Below the pieces are notes generated by a model that searched no databases, was not told the DNA's origin, and saw only the letters and a list, made by a program, of their open reading frames with translations. A stretch of DNA of 64,000 nt, from the NCBI RefSeq assembly GCF_040412425.1, contig NC_089767.1, positions 2,344,469-2,408,468 on the forward strand. The letters run 5' to 3'. This document shows, one piece after another, positions 38,116-51,839 of the stretch (position 1 is its first letter; each line of letters starts with the position of its first letter). The stretch comes from Macrobrachium rosenbergii (Eukaryota > Arthropoda > Malacostraca > Decapoda > Palaemonidae). The translations under genes were made by a program, and so were the position numbers.

Positions 38116-39991
38116 CAGTAAGCCCCCCCCCATATTCGAGGGGAATGCTTACCACACACCCCCTCCCCCACGAATAGCTAAAATCCACGAATACTAAAAA
38201 CCCTTCTAAAAACACTTCGAACTTCCTATTTTGATAGTTCAAAAAAAAAAAAAAAAAAATAAATAAATAAATAAATAAAAATGCTTACACAGGTATCCTA
38301 CTTATGGTAGGGTTATGTTCCAAAAAACCCGTTTGTTTGAAAAAACCCATCTTGAATGCAGCCTAGCCTACACTAGGGTACTCAGTACCATGTATACCTG
38401 TATGGTAGCCTTACACTATAAAGTATACTATATACATATACAGTACAGTAATTATTATCAGCTAATTCTGGAGGTTCATGCATATTGACTTACGATAATT
38501 CAATATAAAGAGATATTGAATAAAAAACAAGAATTAGCTTAGCCTACACTATGGTATATTGTATACTGTACATACACGGTAACCTAGCCTACATTATACT
38601 GTACTCTATATTCACATAATATCGTATTATACAAACACCAACATAACGAATATGCATCTTTACCATGGATCTTTTAAAATATTATGCTTTACTTCACTGT
38701 ATCCAATAATATTGTATATATTCTTATATTGCTTTTGCATTATAAAAGTTCACAGGTCTGGTTAAACAAATCATTTATAAATTAAATTAAAAATAAATTA
38801 AATTGCATTATCAATTACGATCATAGCGATCAATGTTTTGATTTGGTCACTGATTATACAGTAAGTTTATTTCGCCGAAATTAACTCAGTTCAGAGCGCT
38901 TTTCTTGCTTCTAGTTAGCATATATGAATCTCTAGATATTTTATTTATATGGGGAAAGGTTATTCTTTGTTATACAAAGTGCTTTTAAGTCAAAATATAA
39001 CTTAAATATGTCTCGTTGTGAAATTAATTTAGCTATTTTTTTCGTTAATAGATGACGTTGGCCGTTTGGGGGTATGTTTGTTTTGTGCAAAAAAAATCAA
39101 CATTCCGTTTGCTATTTTCACTTGATTTCATCATAATACGAGCTTTACGCATTTATCTTTTAGGGCTTGAAAACAGCAGTAATATGTGTTCTTTCATGCC
39201 CAGTAGTTTTGATTAAAATACTTTCTATCCAATTTCATTTACTGTCGAGTTTCATCCATGTTGCCAATGCACGATAATTTATAGTCATTAGCAGCTTGAA
39301 CATTGTTTTCTCAGCTTCAGCTACAACTTGCAGCTTAAATTTAAAAGTACATTTCCTTGCTGATCTTTTAAAAATAGTGAATAAGGGTATAATGTAAAAA
39401 TATATCAGTCCTATTCTACTTAGCGTCATTTGTAACATACGGTAATTACAATAATTGTTTACTACCGTATGATGGCTGAAATACAAGCAAAACAGCTGTT
39501 GTTATCCGATTTGGCTATAAGCAAAAGAACAGTTTCTTGTTCGTTCGTTTATGGATGCATGCATTTACGTTACTAACAATACTTTTATCATTCTCTTTTA
39601 CTTTTTTAACTAGAAGATGGGATAAAGAGATGGAGGTACAGAAGTTGGTCTATTGTAATTTGGCGTCTCTTGCTGCCTGATTGTATGCTGCTGCCTGTGC
39701 CTGCGCGAAATTTAAAAATATTTTATAAATACTGTCGTATTGGTATTAATTGCTTACCCTACCGCAAAATTGAATTATTGTAAGGCAAATTATCGTAACT
39801 CACCTGGGTACCTGAATATTTTAGTAGTTTCACAAAGTGCATTTAGTCAAGAAAATATGAAAATACAGTTACCAGTGAATATTTCTCAGTGAAAAATACC
39901 GTGAATGAGCGAATTTTCCGCAAATAATGTGTATCTATGTTCCATAGAGAAATCCGTGAATTGTGAGAACATAAATATGGGGGGCTTACTG
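38116..39991 (+). mobile_element. pogo/Tigger-like MITE split by a Tigger relic
   Basis: Tips CAGTAAGCCCCCC and GGGGGGCTTACTG, with TA at 38114-38115 and 39992-39993. The left half (38116-38289) ends ATGCTTACA and the right half (39809-39991) resumes TACCTGAATATTTTA, which is continuous in sister copies. A20 and (AAAT)n runs occur at 38237-38280. Confidence 0.85.
38290..39808 (-). pseudogene. Tigger-like transposon relic, copy 2 (nested)
   Basis: Starts CAGGTATCCTACTTATGG and ends near TAACTCACCTGGG. It parallels copy 1 along most of its length (GCCTAGCCTACACTAGGGTA, CTCGTTGTGAAATTAATTTA, GATGACGTTGGC). On the minus strand it encodes FKLQVVAEAEK (near 39340-39305), then IGNMDET one frame over (39265-39245), then TTGHERTHITAVF (near 39215-39170). 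These are the same fragments in the same spacing as copy 1, so both descend from one internally deleted parent. Confidence 0.8.
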
Positions 39992-40062
39992 TATATCCTG
40001 AAGTTCTTCAAAATTGGTAGGCTTACAAAACCACATTTTAACGAAACCTAATCTACACTCAC

Positions 40063-40274
40063 TTGCCGCCAATAAGACCTCCTCCCAAGTGGAGACCTAA
40101 TTCAGGGACCTCTATTTCACAAGTTTCGCTCTTGAGGACATCGCGGGCCATATCACAAGGGTCAGTCAACTTCAACGTAATACGCTTTCCCTTCTCAGAA
40201 ATACCACCTCCACTTTTCACCTCATTTGTTCTATGGCCGCATCCTTCACAATTTGTTGCCATAATCACAACTTC
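40063..40274 (-). CDS. ZPR1: ZPR1 exon, second half of zinc finger 2
   Basis: Opens [24 protein letters not shown] supplies the second zinc-binding CxxC of finger 2; the first (CNHC) is in the previous exon, 2 kb away. [11 protein letters not shown] and [20 protein letters not shown] are near-invariant ZPR1 blocks, and the exon ends GGGLIGGK with Lys split 2+1 across the intron. Acceptor TTTTGCAG, donor GTGAGT. 212 bases, all in one open frame with no stops. Confidence 0.97.
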
Positions 40275-42313
<2,039 letters not shown>

Positions 42314-42601
42314 CTTGAAATATGGAATCTGAGTCACTTTCATATTTGTTTTGGTTGGCTTTGAACAATGATTGCATATTGTGTCGAAGATCAGCACTTC
42401 ATCCTTAACAGAGGTCTCATCTTCGTCTTCATTATCCTCATCCTGCTTCTCAACTACCTCTTGCTCTTCTGGTTCTTCAAAATTTAGGCCTAACAGAGCA
42501 TTTTGTTCCTTTGTTCTCTTGTAGGTCTTCCTTATGAGGTAGGGATCTTGCTGAGGTGCAATGGGGTTCTCAATGAAAGTATTACCAGATGGGTCATCCA
42601 C
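42314..42601 (-). CDS. ZPR1: ZPR1 exon, end of first A-domain and start of finger 2
   Basis: 288 bases, exactly 96 codons, phase 0 at both ends. It begins VDDPSGNTFIENPIAPQQDP, the conserved end of the first A-domain, paralogous to [20 protein letters not shown] in the last exon. An acidic linker of about 30 residues rich in E and D follows, then CNHCSKPTKTNMKVTQIPYF, which holds the first CxxC of zinc finger 2. Acceptor TTTTTAG, donor GTATGT. The acidic linker is the most variable part of the family; its length here is unremarkable. Confidence 0.97.
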
Positions 42602-42722
42602 CTAAAAACAAAGTGAATTCTACATTAATTACTAGACACTATAATTATTTTGCATTTTTCTGTCAACATCCAACTAAATAATATATAACTTCATTCCACA
42701 TTAACAATTACAAATTTAGCAA

Positions 42723-42867
42723 AGCTTCAGTCCTCCACAGTGATGCAAAATTATAAAGACTACTTTAGGAACCAAAACTTGGAAAAAATGTAGTAAAACT
42801 TCAGTCCTCTACAGTGATGGAAAATTATACAGACTACTTTGGGAACCAAACCTTGGAAAATTGATTA
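42723..42867. repeat. tandem duplication beside a splice donor
   Basis: Two copies of a 74-base unit starting CTTCAGTCCTC, at 42725 and 42799, diverged at several positions. The second copy stops about 7 bases from the donor of the adjoining ZPR1 exon, within a 273-base intron. Confidence 0.9.
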
Positions 42868-42874
42868 CACTTAC

Positions 42875-43035
42875 AACAACTGTAAAATCTGTTTTGCAAT
42901 CCAATAGTTCTTCTATCTTTGATATGAATTCTTCAATTTGCTCAGCTATCTCAGGGTGGTATAACCTTCTGTCAGACTGGTCTTGTGAAAGGCCTTCAAT
43001 TGTTCGACGTAAGATTCCTTCTACAGTTGTGATTT
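42875..43035 (-). CDS. ZPR1: ZPR1 exon, first A-domain helices
   Basis: 161 bases: two bases completing a Glu codon, then 53 codons from ITTVEGILRRTIEGLSQDQS to CKTDFTVV. TTVEGIL and the following helices match the segment after zinc finger 1. Acceptor CTGTTACAG, donor GTAAGT. The next exon continues VDDPSGN in phase 0, across an intron of only 273 bases, the shortest in the gene. Confidence 0.95.
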
Positions 43036-43639
43036 CTGTAACAGTGTTTTAAATGTGACAACTTGAAATTTCAGTTATATGTTTTAAAAGGTTATTAGAA
43101 ATCAAAAGCAAAAGGCTTTTATCAATACGAAACAACTTGCAGTAAAACTGTAGCTTCAAAAAGTGAAGCATATACAACAGTTACAAGTCACTCGTCTACT
43201 TTCAAGATAAACCAAATTTCAAAAAACATGTTCCACAAAAACAAACTTACACAACTACTATCCAAACATGCAACGCTCAGTCTGAAACACATGTGGATCC
43301 TGTGCAAACCCAAGAGATTTTACAATAACCATAAAAATTGACTGAATTTATGCTTAAAAGTATTTTCTTCCAAGTGAAAGTGTCACACTTTGTCCATCAT
43401 TTGCAATCATGTGCTCAGAAATTTTGAGAAGTCGGGTTACATAAAGTGTGCTTGCATAGGTGTACGTACTACTGTATGTCTGTACTTCAGAATATGTACT
43501 CAAACTACTGCATATCACTGTTAATCAAATATATAAAAGTACTTTGTATGGACTGTGTGTGTGTGTGTGTGTTCATCATTCAACTTGCAAAGGAGACGTT
43601 GGTGATGATCGAAAAGCTCCTGAACATATTCTAAGGCCT
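43036..43639. other. ZPR1 intron, unassigned
   Basis: Holds a short (GT)n run near 43555-43571; otherwise nothing recognised. Confidence 0.5.
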
Positions 43640-46180
43640 TCTTTATGAACTGCGTCTAAATATTTTTTTCAGCATTGTGTCTGATGCCGAGCCATATATT
43701 TCACTTCCATAATCAATGATAGACAGCACTGTTGCTTTATACAGTACAGTAAGGGTGTTATATCAGCTTCCCAAGTAGTGTTCGATAGTTTTTTAATTAG
43801 GTTTAATGCCCTTTTACATTTTGATTTCATGTATGTTATGTGGGCTTTCCAGTTCAAGTGAGTATCAAATACTAATCCAAAAAATTGTGCTGTTTGGCCA
43901 ATTGGTATGGAATGATTTGATTTTTAAATCTATTTCTTCACCTTTTTCCATTTTTTATTTTCATAAAACATTATTGCCTGAGTCTTTTGTATAGAAAATT
44001 TAAAGCCTACAGATGAGGCCCATTCATCTATTTTTATTATAGTTTTATTAATGATTCACTCTGCACGTTTTATGAGATGCTGAATAATATATGTCAAAAT
44101 ATACAAGCTACTTTTAATTCTGATAGGTAGATTATTACTGATATCATCTATTGCTAAAGTAAACAGTGTGCCACTAAGGATGCTTTCATGTGGAACACCA
44201 GTTTCAAGTGGAAATGTACTTGACCAAACATCATCAATTCTCACTTGAAAAGTGTGATTTGTCATAAAGTTTTGATAAACCTATGTAAATGTCCACGAAT
44301 GCTGTTTTTATGTAACATTTTTAATATTGCATATCTCCATGTAGTATCATATGCTTTTTCAATGTCAAAACTTTCAATTCAAATTATCTAACCGTCTTCC
44401 AATCTGGTGTTTCATTTTAATTGTTAGTTTTTCAGACCACCATGGCGACTTTGTGTTTTGTTGGATGAATTTTTGATTTTGGTATTGCTTTATCAGCAGC
44501 ATTTTAATGAAATCAACAAGAAACTTATTAGTTTTATTATGGACTTTAAATACTCAAATGGTAGGATATTCATAGTGTGGAATTCATATCATTCCCAATC
44601 TGCTTTATAAATGTTATATTGAGGACATGCTTGGTGGGATTATTTTGTGATAATGAAATTAATATTGGAAAATGATCACTTGTATGCAAGTTGTCAACTG
44701 TGTTCCAATCCAATCTGTCAACTATGTTTGTTGTACATAGAGTTAAGTCGACTGAGGAGAATGTTCCCCGTGTTTTGGAAAAATACGTGCTGATTTCATT
44801 ATCATTTATACAGCACATGTCATATGAATCCAAGAATTCTTCTATTTTACTTCCTGCTGTATTAATTACAGTCCTACATCGGGTTGTGAGCATTACAATC
44901 ACCTACTATTAATGTAGGTTCCTTAGCATTATTAAGTAAAATTCTTTAAGTTTGTCAAAATCATAATTTTTGATTAAGTTGGTTGTATAAATTATAAATC
45001 ACATAATTATTGTTTTTTTATTCATATTTTAATACTCGATATTTGCAGATCAGTAAAGTTTGCAGGTACTTTGTCATAACATACTTTGTTATGTACATAT
45101 ACAGCAGTACCTAAATTTCCTCCTTCCACTCTAGATGAAGATGCTAAGGTATATTTACCTATTGTTGATATTGTTTTGTTGACACGTTGTAAACATATCA
45201 CTGGCTCATATTCTTTTAGTAATCGTTGTATTTCTCCTACGTGTAATCTGGTCTGCAGACCATTTACGTTCCATTGTACAGTATAGTTACTGAAAATATT
45301 TTATTATAGCGGTCGAGTTTTACTCTTTTTTTTTGTATTATCAACTTGGATTTTTTCTAATAATTTACTCACGACATTCATTTGTTTTTCTTTATAATAT
45401 ACTAAGTGCTCAATGCACATGCAAACTTTTCCATGGGTACTCAAATCTGTGGTTTCTTTTTTTCTATATTTCATAAAATTTCTTATAATGTTTGTTATAC
45501 CATCTTTTGTTATTACTTCACAATTTTACAAAACGATCATCACATACACATGTGTTCTCATGTACAGTCCTTGTTTCATTTGCGCTTGTACTAATTATTT
45601 GTGATGGAGTAATCTTTTCTCCCTTGCCATAATCATTGTTATTTCAACTTCAGTGTTTTGGATATCTGTATCCATAGGTTTTACTATTATTTTAGAAGAT
45701 AAAGGTATATTCTTAGTTTGTTTTTGTTCTTTCTTCATATCCTTTGTTTTTGGTTTAACCGATGTTTCTCTAATTATAGTTGGTTTTTTGTTTTGGGCGG
45801 TGTTCTCTCCAAAGGCCTTTTTTTATTTTTAATTTCCACACCATCATGACTTTCCTCTGTCTCTTCTGTAATAGTATCATCATCTTGTGCTACTTGCATT
45901 AACATTTCAAATGAGTTTGATAAAATGGTGCCCATATCCTTTGCGCCTGTTTCTTGATTCTTTACCATTTGTGTTTTTTTCTGTAAAGCATTATTTTCTT
46001 TTTGAGATTTATCTTCCGGCATTTTGTCACTTCTATCTGTATGCATTTTTGTTTCATTAGTAGTTCTTGTTACTGAGGTATAAGTTTCTTAGCAGGATCT
46101 TGAATTCTCTCACTTTCAATTCTAATTTAGCCTCTCTAATAGACATCCCTGTTCTTTCTTGTCTACTCCAATGAAGGCAT
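43640..46180 (-). pseudogene. jockey-like LINE relic (ORF1 end, EN, RT)
   Basis: Minus strand, same direction as ZPR1. From 46046 down, a charged ORF1-like tail (KRPLERTPPKTKNQ). Near 45280 the start of an AP-endonuclease, QWNVNGLQTRLH then EPVICLQ. Near 44800-44640 the end of the endonuclease, SSVDLTLCTTNIVDRLDW and TSDHFPIL. Near 44240-44150 the RT block STFPLETGVPHESILSGTLF, where the usual PQGS is altered to PHES. Near 43857-43760 the thumb KCKRALNLIKKLSNTTW. Stops and frame changes separate these, and the YADD region is not intact. The clade assignment is from pattern recognition only. Confidence 0.85.
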
Positions 46181-46904
46181 ATGTATATACTGTATACAGA
46201 TAAGCATACATACAAACTGAGAAATATATACTGCATACATATAAAATATTACATTACTGTACTAGAGTGTTAATAAAAATACTATACACGAGAGAGAGAG
46301 AAAGATAGAGAGAAAGGGTAGGGAGGGCACAATAACTGTGCATCTTATGCTAAAACAGACTCACCCAGATGTTTATGGTCTTTTTGTTTCATACTGTGTG
46401 ATTTTTGTGTGTTTTACATATCTTGCAAGCATACATGGTAAGCAGGTAGAACTACTGCGATCAGTTATGTTTTTGTTAGGCTAAATTTTACAGCACTGTT
46501 ACTGTATTGTACTTAATTTTAGAAGCAATTCATTTTACAGATATTTCTCTGTAACTGTCAGGTGAAATTTAAATGAAAATAAAATTACAAACTAATGCTT
46601 AGGATAGGCTACTAATTACTTTATATGTAATCGCTGTACACTACTAGCTAAGCAAGTTGCTCCAGGGTACTGTCTTGTGTAGGTTATAAGCCAACCTTCG
46701 TTACTTATCAGGAAAGGCAGATCCCCAAACCGTCCCCTAAGTTGAGGTGTTATCCATGGACAAAGTATATGCAACATTAATGTTGCTGTGGCCTTGTCAA
46801 GTGAACAGCAGTACTGTAAACAGTGGGGTGCTGCACAGGAATGTTACTTCACCTTAGTTGTTAGTCCTCATTTTTATGATGAAAAAATTGGTCAGAGATG
46901 GAAG
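46181..46904. other. ZPR1 intron, unassigned
   Basis: Includes a short (GA)n run near 46290-46320. No other feature. Confidence 0.4.
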
Positions 46905-47640
46905 GGAAGGTTTAGAGTGGAGTAATGACAGAAAGTCAACAAACCTGTACTATGTACATGATGCTGTTTGAATCAGCAAAACACCACGGGATTTACAAAG
47001 CTTGTTTAACAGAATGCATCATACATTGAAAGCTATGGACTCTATGGAAAAACAGAATGAATGACAGTGTGCACAAAGGGATGAAATAACATTAGATGGA
47101 GAAAGGGTTCATGAGGTTGAATCTTTCAAATGTTTTGGAACGCTGACATCTAGTACAGGTGAAAGACTACAAAAGGTAAATCAAACAATAAGCAGGCTGG
47201 ATAAGGTTTGGGAATCAAACACACTGAAACTAATACAACAGTACTGTAATATTATTAGTAAGTCTAGTACACTATATATATTGTCATGTGAACATCAGTC
47301 ATGATAGGACATTGAAACTAAATTTGAAAATGAAGTCTTAAGAAGAATTTTACAAGTCAGATGGCAGGATAAAGTGAGAAATGATACCACAGGAAATTAT
47401 GGAAGTTCAATATAAATATATAAGATAATTATGAAAGGGAGATGGAGATGACTTGGACATGTCCTTCACATAACCTCTAGGATAAGAGTATGTGATATGG
47501 AAGACCCAGACCTACAAGAACAAGAATGATGAACCTGAAGGACGGAGAAGAGTGGATATGTGCGGAAGACATGGCATAGGAAAGACATGAGTGGCAGAAT
47601 TTCATAAAGGCCCTCTGCGTCATGTGGCACTGGAAACTGA
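46905..47640 (+). pseudogene. second LINE relic, RT C-terminal part
   Basis: Plus strand, opposite to ZPR1. It reads LYYVHDAV (a decayed YADDAV active-site motif) near 46950, then EVESFKCFGTLTSSTGERLQ near 47112-47170, RRILQVRWQDKVRND near 47340-47385, and GRWRWLGHV near 47437-47463. These are the ordered landmarks of the RT palm and downstream region of CR1/L2-type LINEs. It is broken by stops and ends about 70 bases from the ZPR1 exon at 47716. Confidence 0.8.
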
Positions 47641-47715
47641 TGATTATGGTAATGCAAAATGCAAGAATTTTTGAAAATTAACGAAAAATCAAAGTAGCAC
47701 ATCTGCTTAACTTAC

Positions 47716-47965
47716 CTCCCTTTTCACTGTCTGCTGGAATCTCTAGTTCTACTTCTGGAACAGATACAGTGGCACAATTAGATCGTACAATCTGTCTGCT
47801 TAAATCCTTCTCCTCCCTAACTGTGAAATGATAGCAAACACCAAGTTCTTGGTACTGGCCAGGTTGAATGCTTGTGTTATGATTTCCACAATGGTCACAG
47901 CTAAAAGAAGACAGAATTACTTCCTTGTAATGAGGGATCTTCGTCATCAAAAGCCGTGTTTTTCC
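47716..47965 (-). CDS. ZPR1: ZPR1 exon, second half of zinc finger 1 (most 5' exon found)
   Basis: Opens GKTRLLMTKIPHYKEVILSS then FSCDHCG, whose CDHC is the second CxxC of zinc finger 1. It ends VPEVELEIPADSEKG plus one base. Acceptor ATTTTCCAG, donor GTAAGT. Most ZPR1 proteins have about 40-60 residues before this point, including the first CxxC and the start Met; none of this was found between 47966 and 64000 on the minus strand. An in-frame ATG just upstream of the acceptor is intronic and should not be used as a start. Since 420 codons are recovered here, the gene looks intact apart from the unseen first exon. Confidence 0.95.
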
Positions 47966-48300
47966 CTGGAAAATATTTGCTTTCAATCAATACATGTACT
48001 TTTAAGTAAACAATTTCTAAAAGCAATATGTTCTTAAAAAATGCTTTATTTTTCAATACAAACCCCTAACGTAGGCTGCTTATTCTGTTTGTCAGAAATA
48101 TTCCCTGACAAAAAGCTTTTCCAAATGGTAAGGATGAATATAAGCATCTTATCAGGTACAGTGCTTATGTGCAGCACGATTCATCAAATCACAGCTGTCA
48201 ACCAGCTTCAATCTTTGTTCAGGAGGCCTTTGACAACTGGAATATATAGGGCATGGAGGAGGGAAGTATAATTTATGTTTATTTACAAAATGAAATTTTC
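47966..48300. other. ZPR1 upstream intron, unassigned
   Basis: No ZPR1 first exon seen. It has a small plus-strand frame without a domain. Confidence 0.4.
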
Positions 48301-48567
48301 ATGGTAAAATAAAGTTTCATATATACTTACCCAGTAATTACTTAGCTAAGAGTTTCTACTCAAACGGCAGCTAGAATTTTGAATTTCGTGGTAGCAATTC
48401 TTTTGTTATTGTAGGTGACGAGACCCCGCCCACTTTAGGGGTAAGAGAGAGAGGAACAACACTGCCAACAAGTCAATTTGTTTATGCTAAAAATGTCCAT
48501 GCGCAGGGAGGAGGGCAGGCTCCATCCGTAATTACTGGGTAAGTACATATAAAACTTTATTTTATCA
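48301..48567 (+). repeat. terminal stem-loop of DIRS A
   Basis: Arms 48301-48341 and 48528-48567: AAATAAAGTTTCATATATAC then TTACCCAGTAATTAC, and the inverse GTAATTACTGGGTAAG then ACATATAAAACTTTATTTTA. The loop carries GCTAGAATTTTGAATTTCG, CCCGCCCACTTTAGGGGTAA and GGGAGGAGGGC. The same loop words occur at 56680-56860, at 58240-58420 and, inverted, at 55850-55990. Confidence 0.9.
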
Positions 48568-48659
48568 CGACGAGCCCCGTTCCGTCGACGAGTACAGCCT
48601 CCCCTTCCGAGTCCCAGGCGGAGCCTCAATCACGTCAGGTAGTTCCCCCTCCTCCTTCT

Positions 48660-50010
48660 TTGGATACACTTCATTTCTTTGAACAATTCTTGGAAAGAAT
48701 CGACGCGAGATTTGAGAAGATCGACGCGAGGGTAGACAGTAAGCTGTCTGGTCTTGCTTCTTCTTTTCAGTCTCTTTCGAAGAAGGTGGAATCTCAACAA
48801 CGTTCTAGGCATTCTGTTCCTGACCCTTCCACTCTCCCTCCCTTTGATCTAGGGAATCCTTGGCGTCTCGCCCTTTATGCTCCCGAGTACGAAGGTACTC
48901 TTACCATAGAGGGTTTAGGCACGAGGAGAGTGGAAGAGTTAGAGTTCTATCCTCCGGACCTGACATCTCCCTACACTGGTTTTGCCAGGCTGAAGGGAGA
49001 GGTTTGGAACAGAGTCTGATAAAGTCCCTAAGGAGACGGTCATCTATCCTAGGGACCAAGCCCAGTCGTCTTTGATGAGGACCCATACGGAGTGGCAAGC
49101 GGAGAACACTAAGCTCACACCAGCTAAGGGAGTGTTCACTATGTTCACTCTCAGTGATGTTCTCCTTCTCCCTTGCGCTTCGAAAGTGGCCTCCCTGACT
49201 AGCCAGGCTTGCTTCGAAGGTAAACCCCTTCCTCATCTCCGTGAGACGGACCCTACATCGCTCGTCTTTCCGGAGGCACCGACTACTGGAAGGAGCCCTA
49301 ATACGTTCACGGTGACTCGGCTTGACCCAGACTGCGCCTCTGATCTGTTCAGTGAGCAGCTCCTAAGATCCCGGAGTCGCTCTCTTGAAAACAGAGGCTG
49401 ATACTAAGGAAAGGCTCGCCAGGTCTTTGAACTCTTTGGCTTTAGCAGAAGCAACTTCTTTGGTTTACAGAGAAGATCCATTATTCCAGGTCTTGACGAA
49501 ATCTCTCTTGGCGCAGTTTTCAACAAGATCTGTTTGACTATGACTGCCCGACTGGCCTGCCGGAAGCACATCTTTTCAGCAGCCACAGTTCGGCATGAAC
49601 CAAATAAGCTTCTTAAGAGTTCGATCTGGGGAGCTAATCTTTTCCCACAAGAAGAAGTTGATGCAGTCTTATCTGAGGCAGCTAGGGTCAATCAAAGCCT
49701 CCGTTCCCGTTGGGGCCTGCCTATAAAAGGAAACAGTCTGATCTTGCCAGACCTCCCACCAAGTCAGTAAGAAATTTAAACACTTCAAACGTCTTCCAGC
49801 TCAGACCTTGGTCCAGGTTCCTTTACAAAGTCAACCTTCGACCTCTTCCTCCCATCCTCCACCTCAGTATGTCCTGGTAAACCCGGCACATCAGTCTTTG
49901 GCTGCTCCTTCCTATGTCTCCTCCCAGCTTTCAATCCTGCATATGAAAGTCAGGGAAATTTCGCCCAGACAATCAACCAGAGGCAATAAGCCCCGTGGCT
50001 TATGTTAGGG
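48660..50010 (+). pseudogene. DIRS A gag-like ORF remnants
   Basis: Starts MDTLHFFEQFLERIDARFEK with a heptad-like coiled-coil pattern (IDARFEKIDARVDSKLSGL). Further on are AACRKHIF-like and LFPQEEVDAVLSEAARVNQS segments typical of the ORF1 of decapod DIRS elements. It is split over at least three frames. Confidence 0.65.
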
Positions 50011-50130
50011 GAAGGGAGCCCGGCTCCGCTCCTCCCAGGAACAGGGAGGTAGAGGCTCCAGAGGGGGAAGCAAACACAGGACCGATGACATACATCCTGT
50101 GGGCGGGAGGCTGTACCATTTTCGAGCTCG

Positions 50131-51530
50131 GTGGACCTTCTGTCCCTGGGCTCAGAGTATAGTTTCAAGGGCCTAGGCTGGAGTTGGATCGACAATCCCC
50201 CTCCACCAGTCAAGTTTTATCAGGCTACGACCAAGGATCTCGAGGACTTTGTGGAGGATCTCCTACAGAAACAGGCTATAAGGAAAGTGAGGTCTCTGAA
50301 GTTCCAAGGCAGGCTCTTCAGTGTTCCAAAGAAAGGTTCCAACAAACGGAGAGTAATTCTGGACTTGTCCCGTCTGAATTCCTACATTGTTTCGACAAGT
50401 TTCGGATGCTTACTGTCTCCCAAGTTCGGACCCTACTGCCCCGTGGAGCCGTAACCACCTCTCTAGATCTTTCCGACGCCTATTATCACGTCCCGGTTAG
50501 AGAAGGTTCTCCCCCTTTCTGGGGTTCAGGCTGGAAGGCAGGCATATTCCTTCAAGGTGATGCCTTTCGGCTCAACATAGCCCCAAGGATTTTTACCAAG
50601 TTGACAGACACGGTCGTACAGCAACTCCGATCTCAAGGGATTACGCTGGCGCGTATCTCGACGACTGGATCATCTGGGCATCCAGCGTCGAGGAATGCCG
50701 GAGAGTTACATCCGTGGTGGTCGACTTTCTAGAATCCTTGGGCTTCGTGTAAACAGGAGAAGTCCCGCCTGGTTCCCAGCAGTTGTTTCCAATGGGTAGG
50801 AATCCAGTGGGATCTGAATTCTCACAAGCTCTCTCTTCCTCCTCCCAAGAGGAAGGAGATAGCCAGAGCAACCAGACAGTTTCTCAAATCCAAAAGGGCC
50901 TCTCGGCGGACCCAAGAACGAGTCTTGGGCTCCCTTCAGTTCGCTTCGGTGACAGACCTGTTGCTGAAAGTGAAACTGAAGATATCAACAGAGTGTGGCG
51001 GGAGTCGGGCAAATATCAGTCTCAGGGACAAGGTGTCTCTGATTCCCCACATCTTGAAGAAGCGACTCCGTCCTTGGTCGACTGTCAAGAGCCTGTCCAA
51101 GTCAGTCCCCTTCAATTTCCTCCTCCGGCGTTGGTTATCCACACAGACGCCTCCTTAAGCGGGTGGGGAGGATATTCTCAACACCAAGAAGTACGAGGGA
51201 CTTGGTCCCTCATGTTCCGCCAGTTCCATATAAATGTTCTGGAGGCCATGGCGGTCTCCTTACCTTGAAGAAGCTTCTTCCCCAAGAAGATTCACATAAG
51301 ACTGGTTCTGGACAGCGCCACGGTAGTCCACTGCATAAACAGGGAGGTTCAAAATCGAGCAGGATCAACCAGGTAATGATTGCACTTTCTCCTTGGCCTG
51401 CAAGAACAAGTGGCACCTATCTGCCACCCATCTTGCAGGGGTCCGAACGCCGTAGCAGATTCTCTCTCCAGGACAACTCCTCGAGTCGGAGTGGTCCCTA
51501 GACAGGGGCCTCGTTCAATTGGATCTGCCA
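50131..51530 (+). pseudogene. DIRS A reverse transcriptase and RNase H
   Basis: RT blocks: FSVPKKGSNKRRVILDLSRL (near 50320-50378), RTLLPRGAVTTSLDLSDAYY (near 50429-50488) and YLDDWIIWASSVEECR at 50654-50701, where YLDDW is the active site. RNase H: VIHTDASLSGWGG (near 51134-51172), FHINVLEAMAV (near 51224-51256) and LDSATVVHC (near 51309-51335). The blocks occur in different frames, so several frameshifts have accumulated. Confidence 0.9.
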
Positions 51531-51839
51531 ACTAGTTCCGGGTCTGGAGGTAGATTTGTTCGCAACCAAGCTCAACAACAAGCTCCTCATTCGTAGCTCC
51601 CAACCTGGACCTCAAGCTCTTTTCACGGACGCAATGTCATTGGATTGGAACAGGTGGAAGGTGATCTATCTGTTCCCTCCAGTGAACTTGTTGTTGAAAG
51701 TCCTCCACAAACTGAGGACGTTCAAGGGTCAAGTAGCTCTAGTGGCTCCCTACTGGCCAAAGAGCAGCTGGTTTCCTCTTCTACTAGAACTGAAACCCGC
51801 CACATCTGAATCCCCAGTCCGAAACTAACACAAGTAGTA

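Noticed and set aside
47966..47986. ATG just upstream of the ZPR1 exon as a start codon
   Set aside because: It lies before a good ATTTTCCAG acceptor, and starting there would lose the first CxxC of zinc finger 1.
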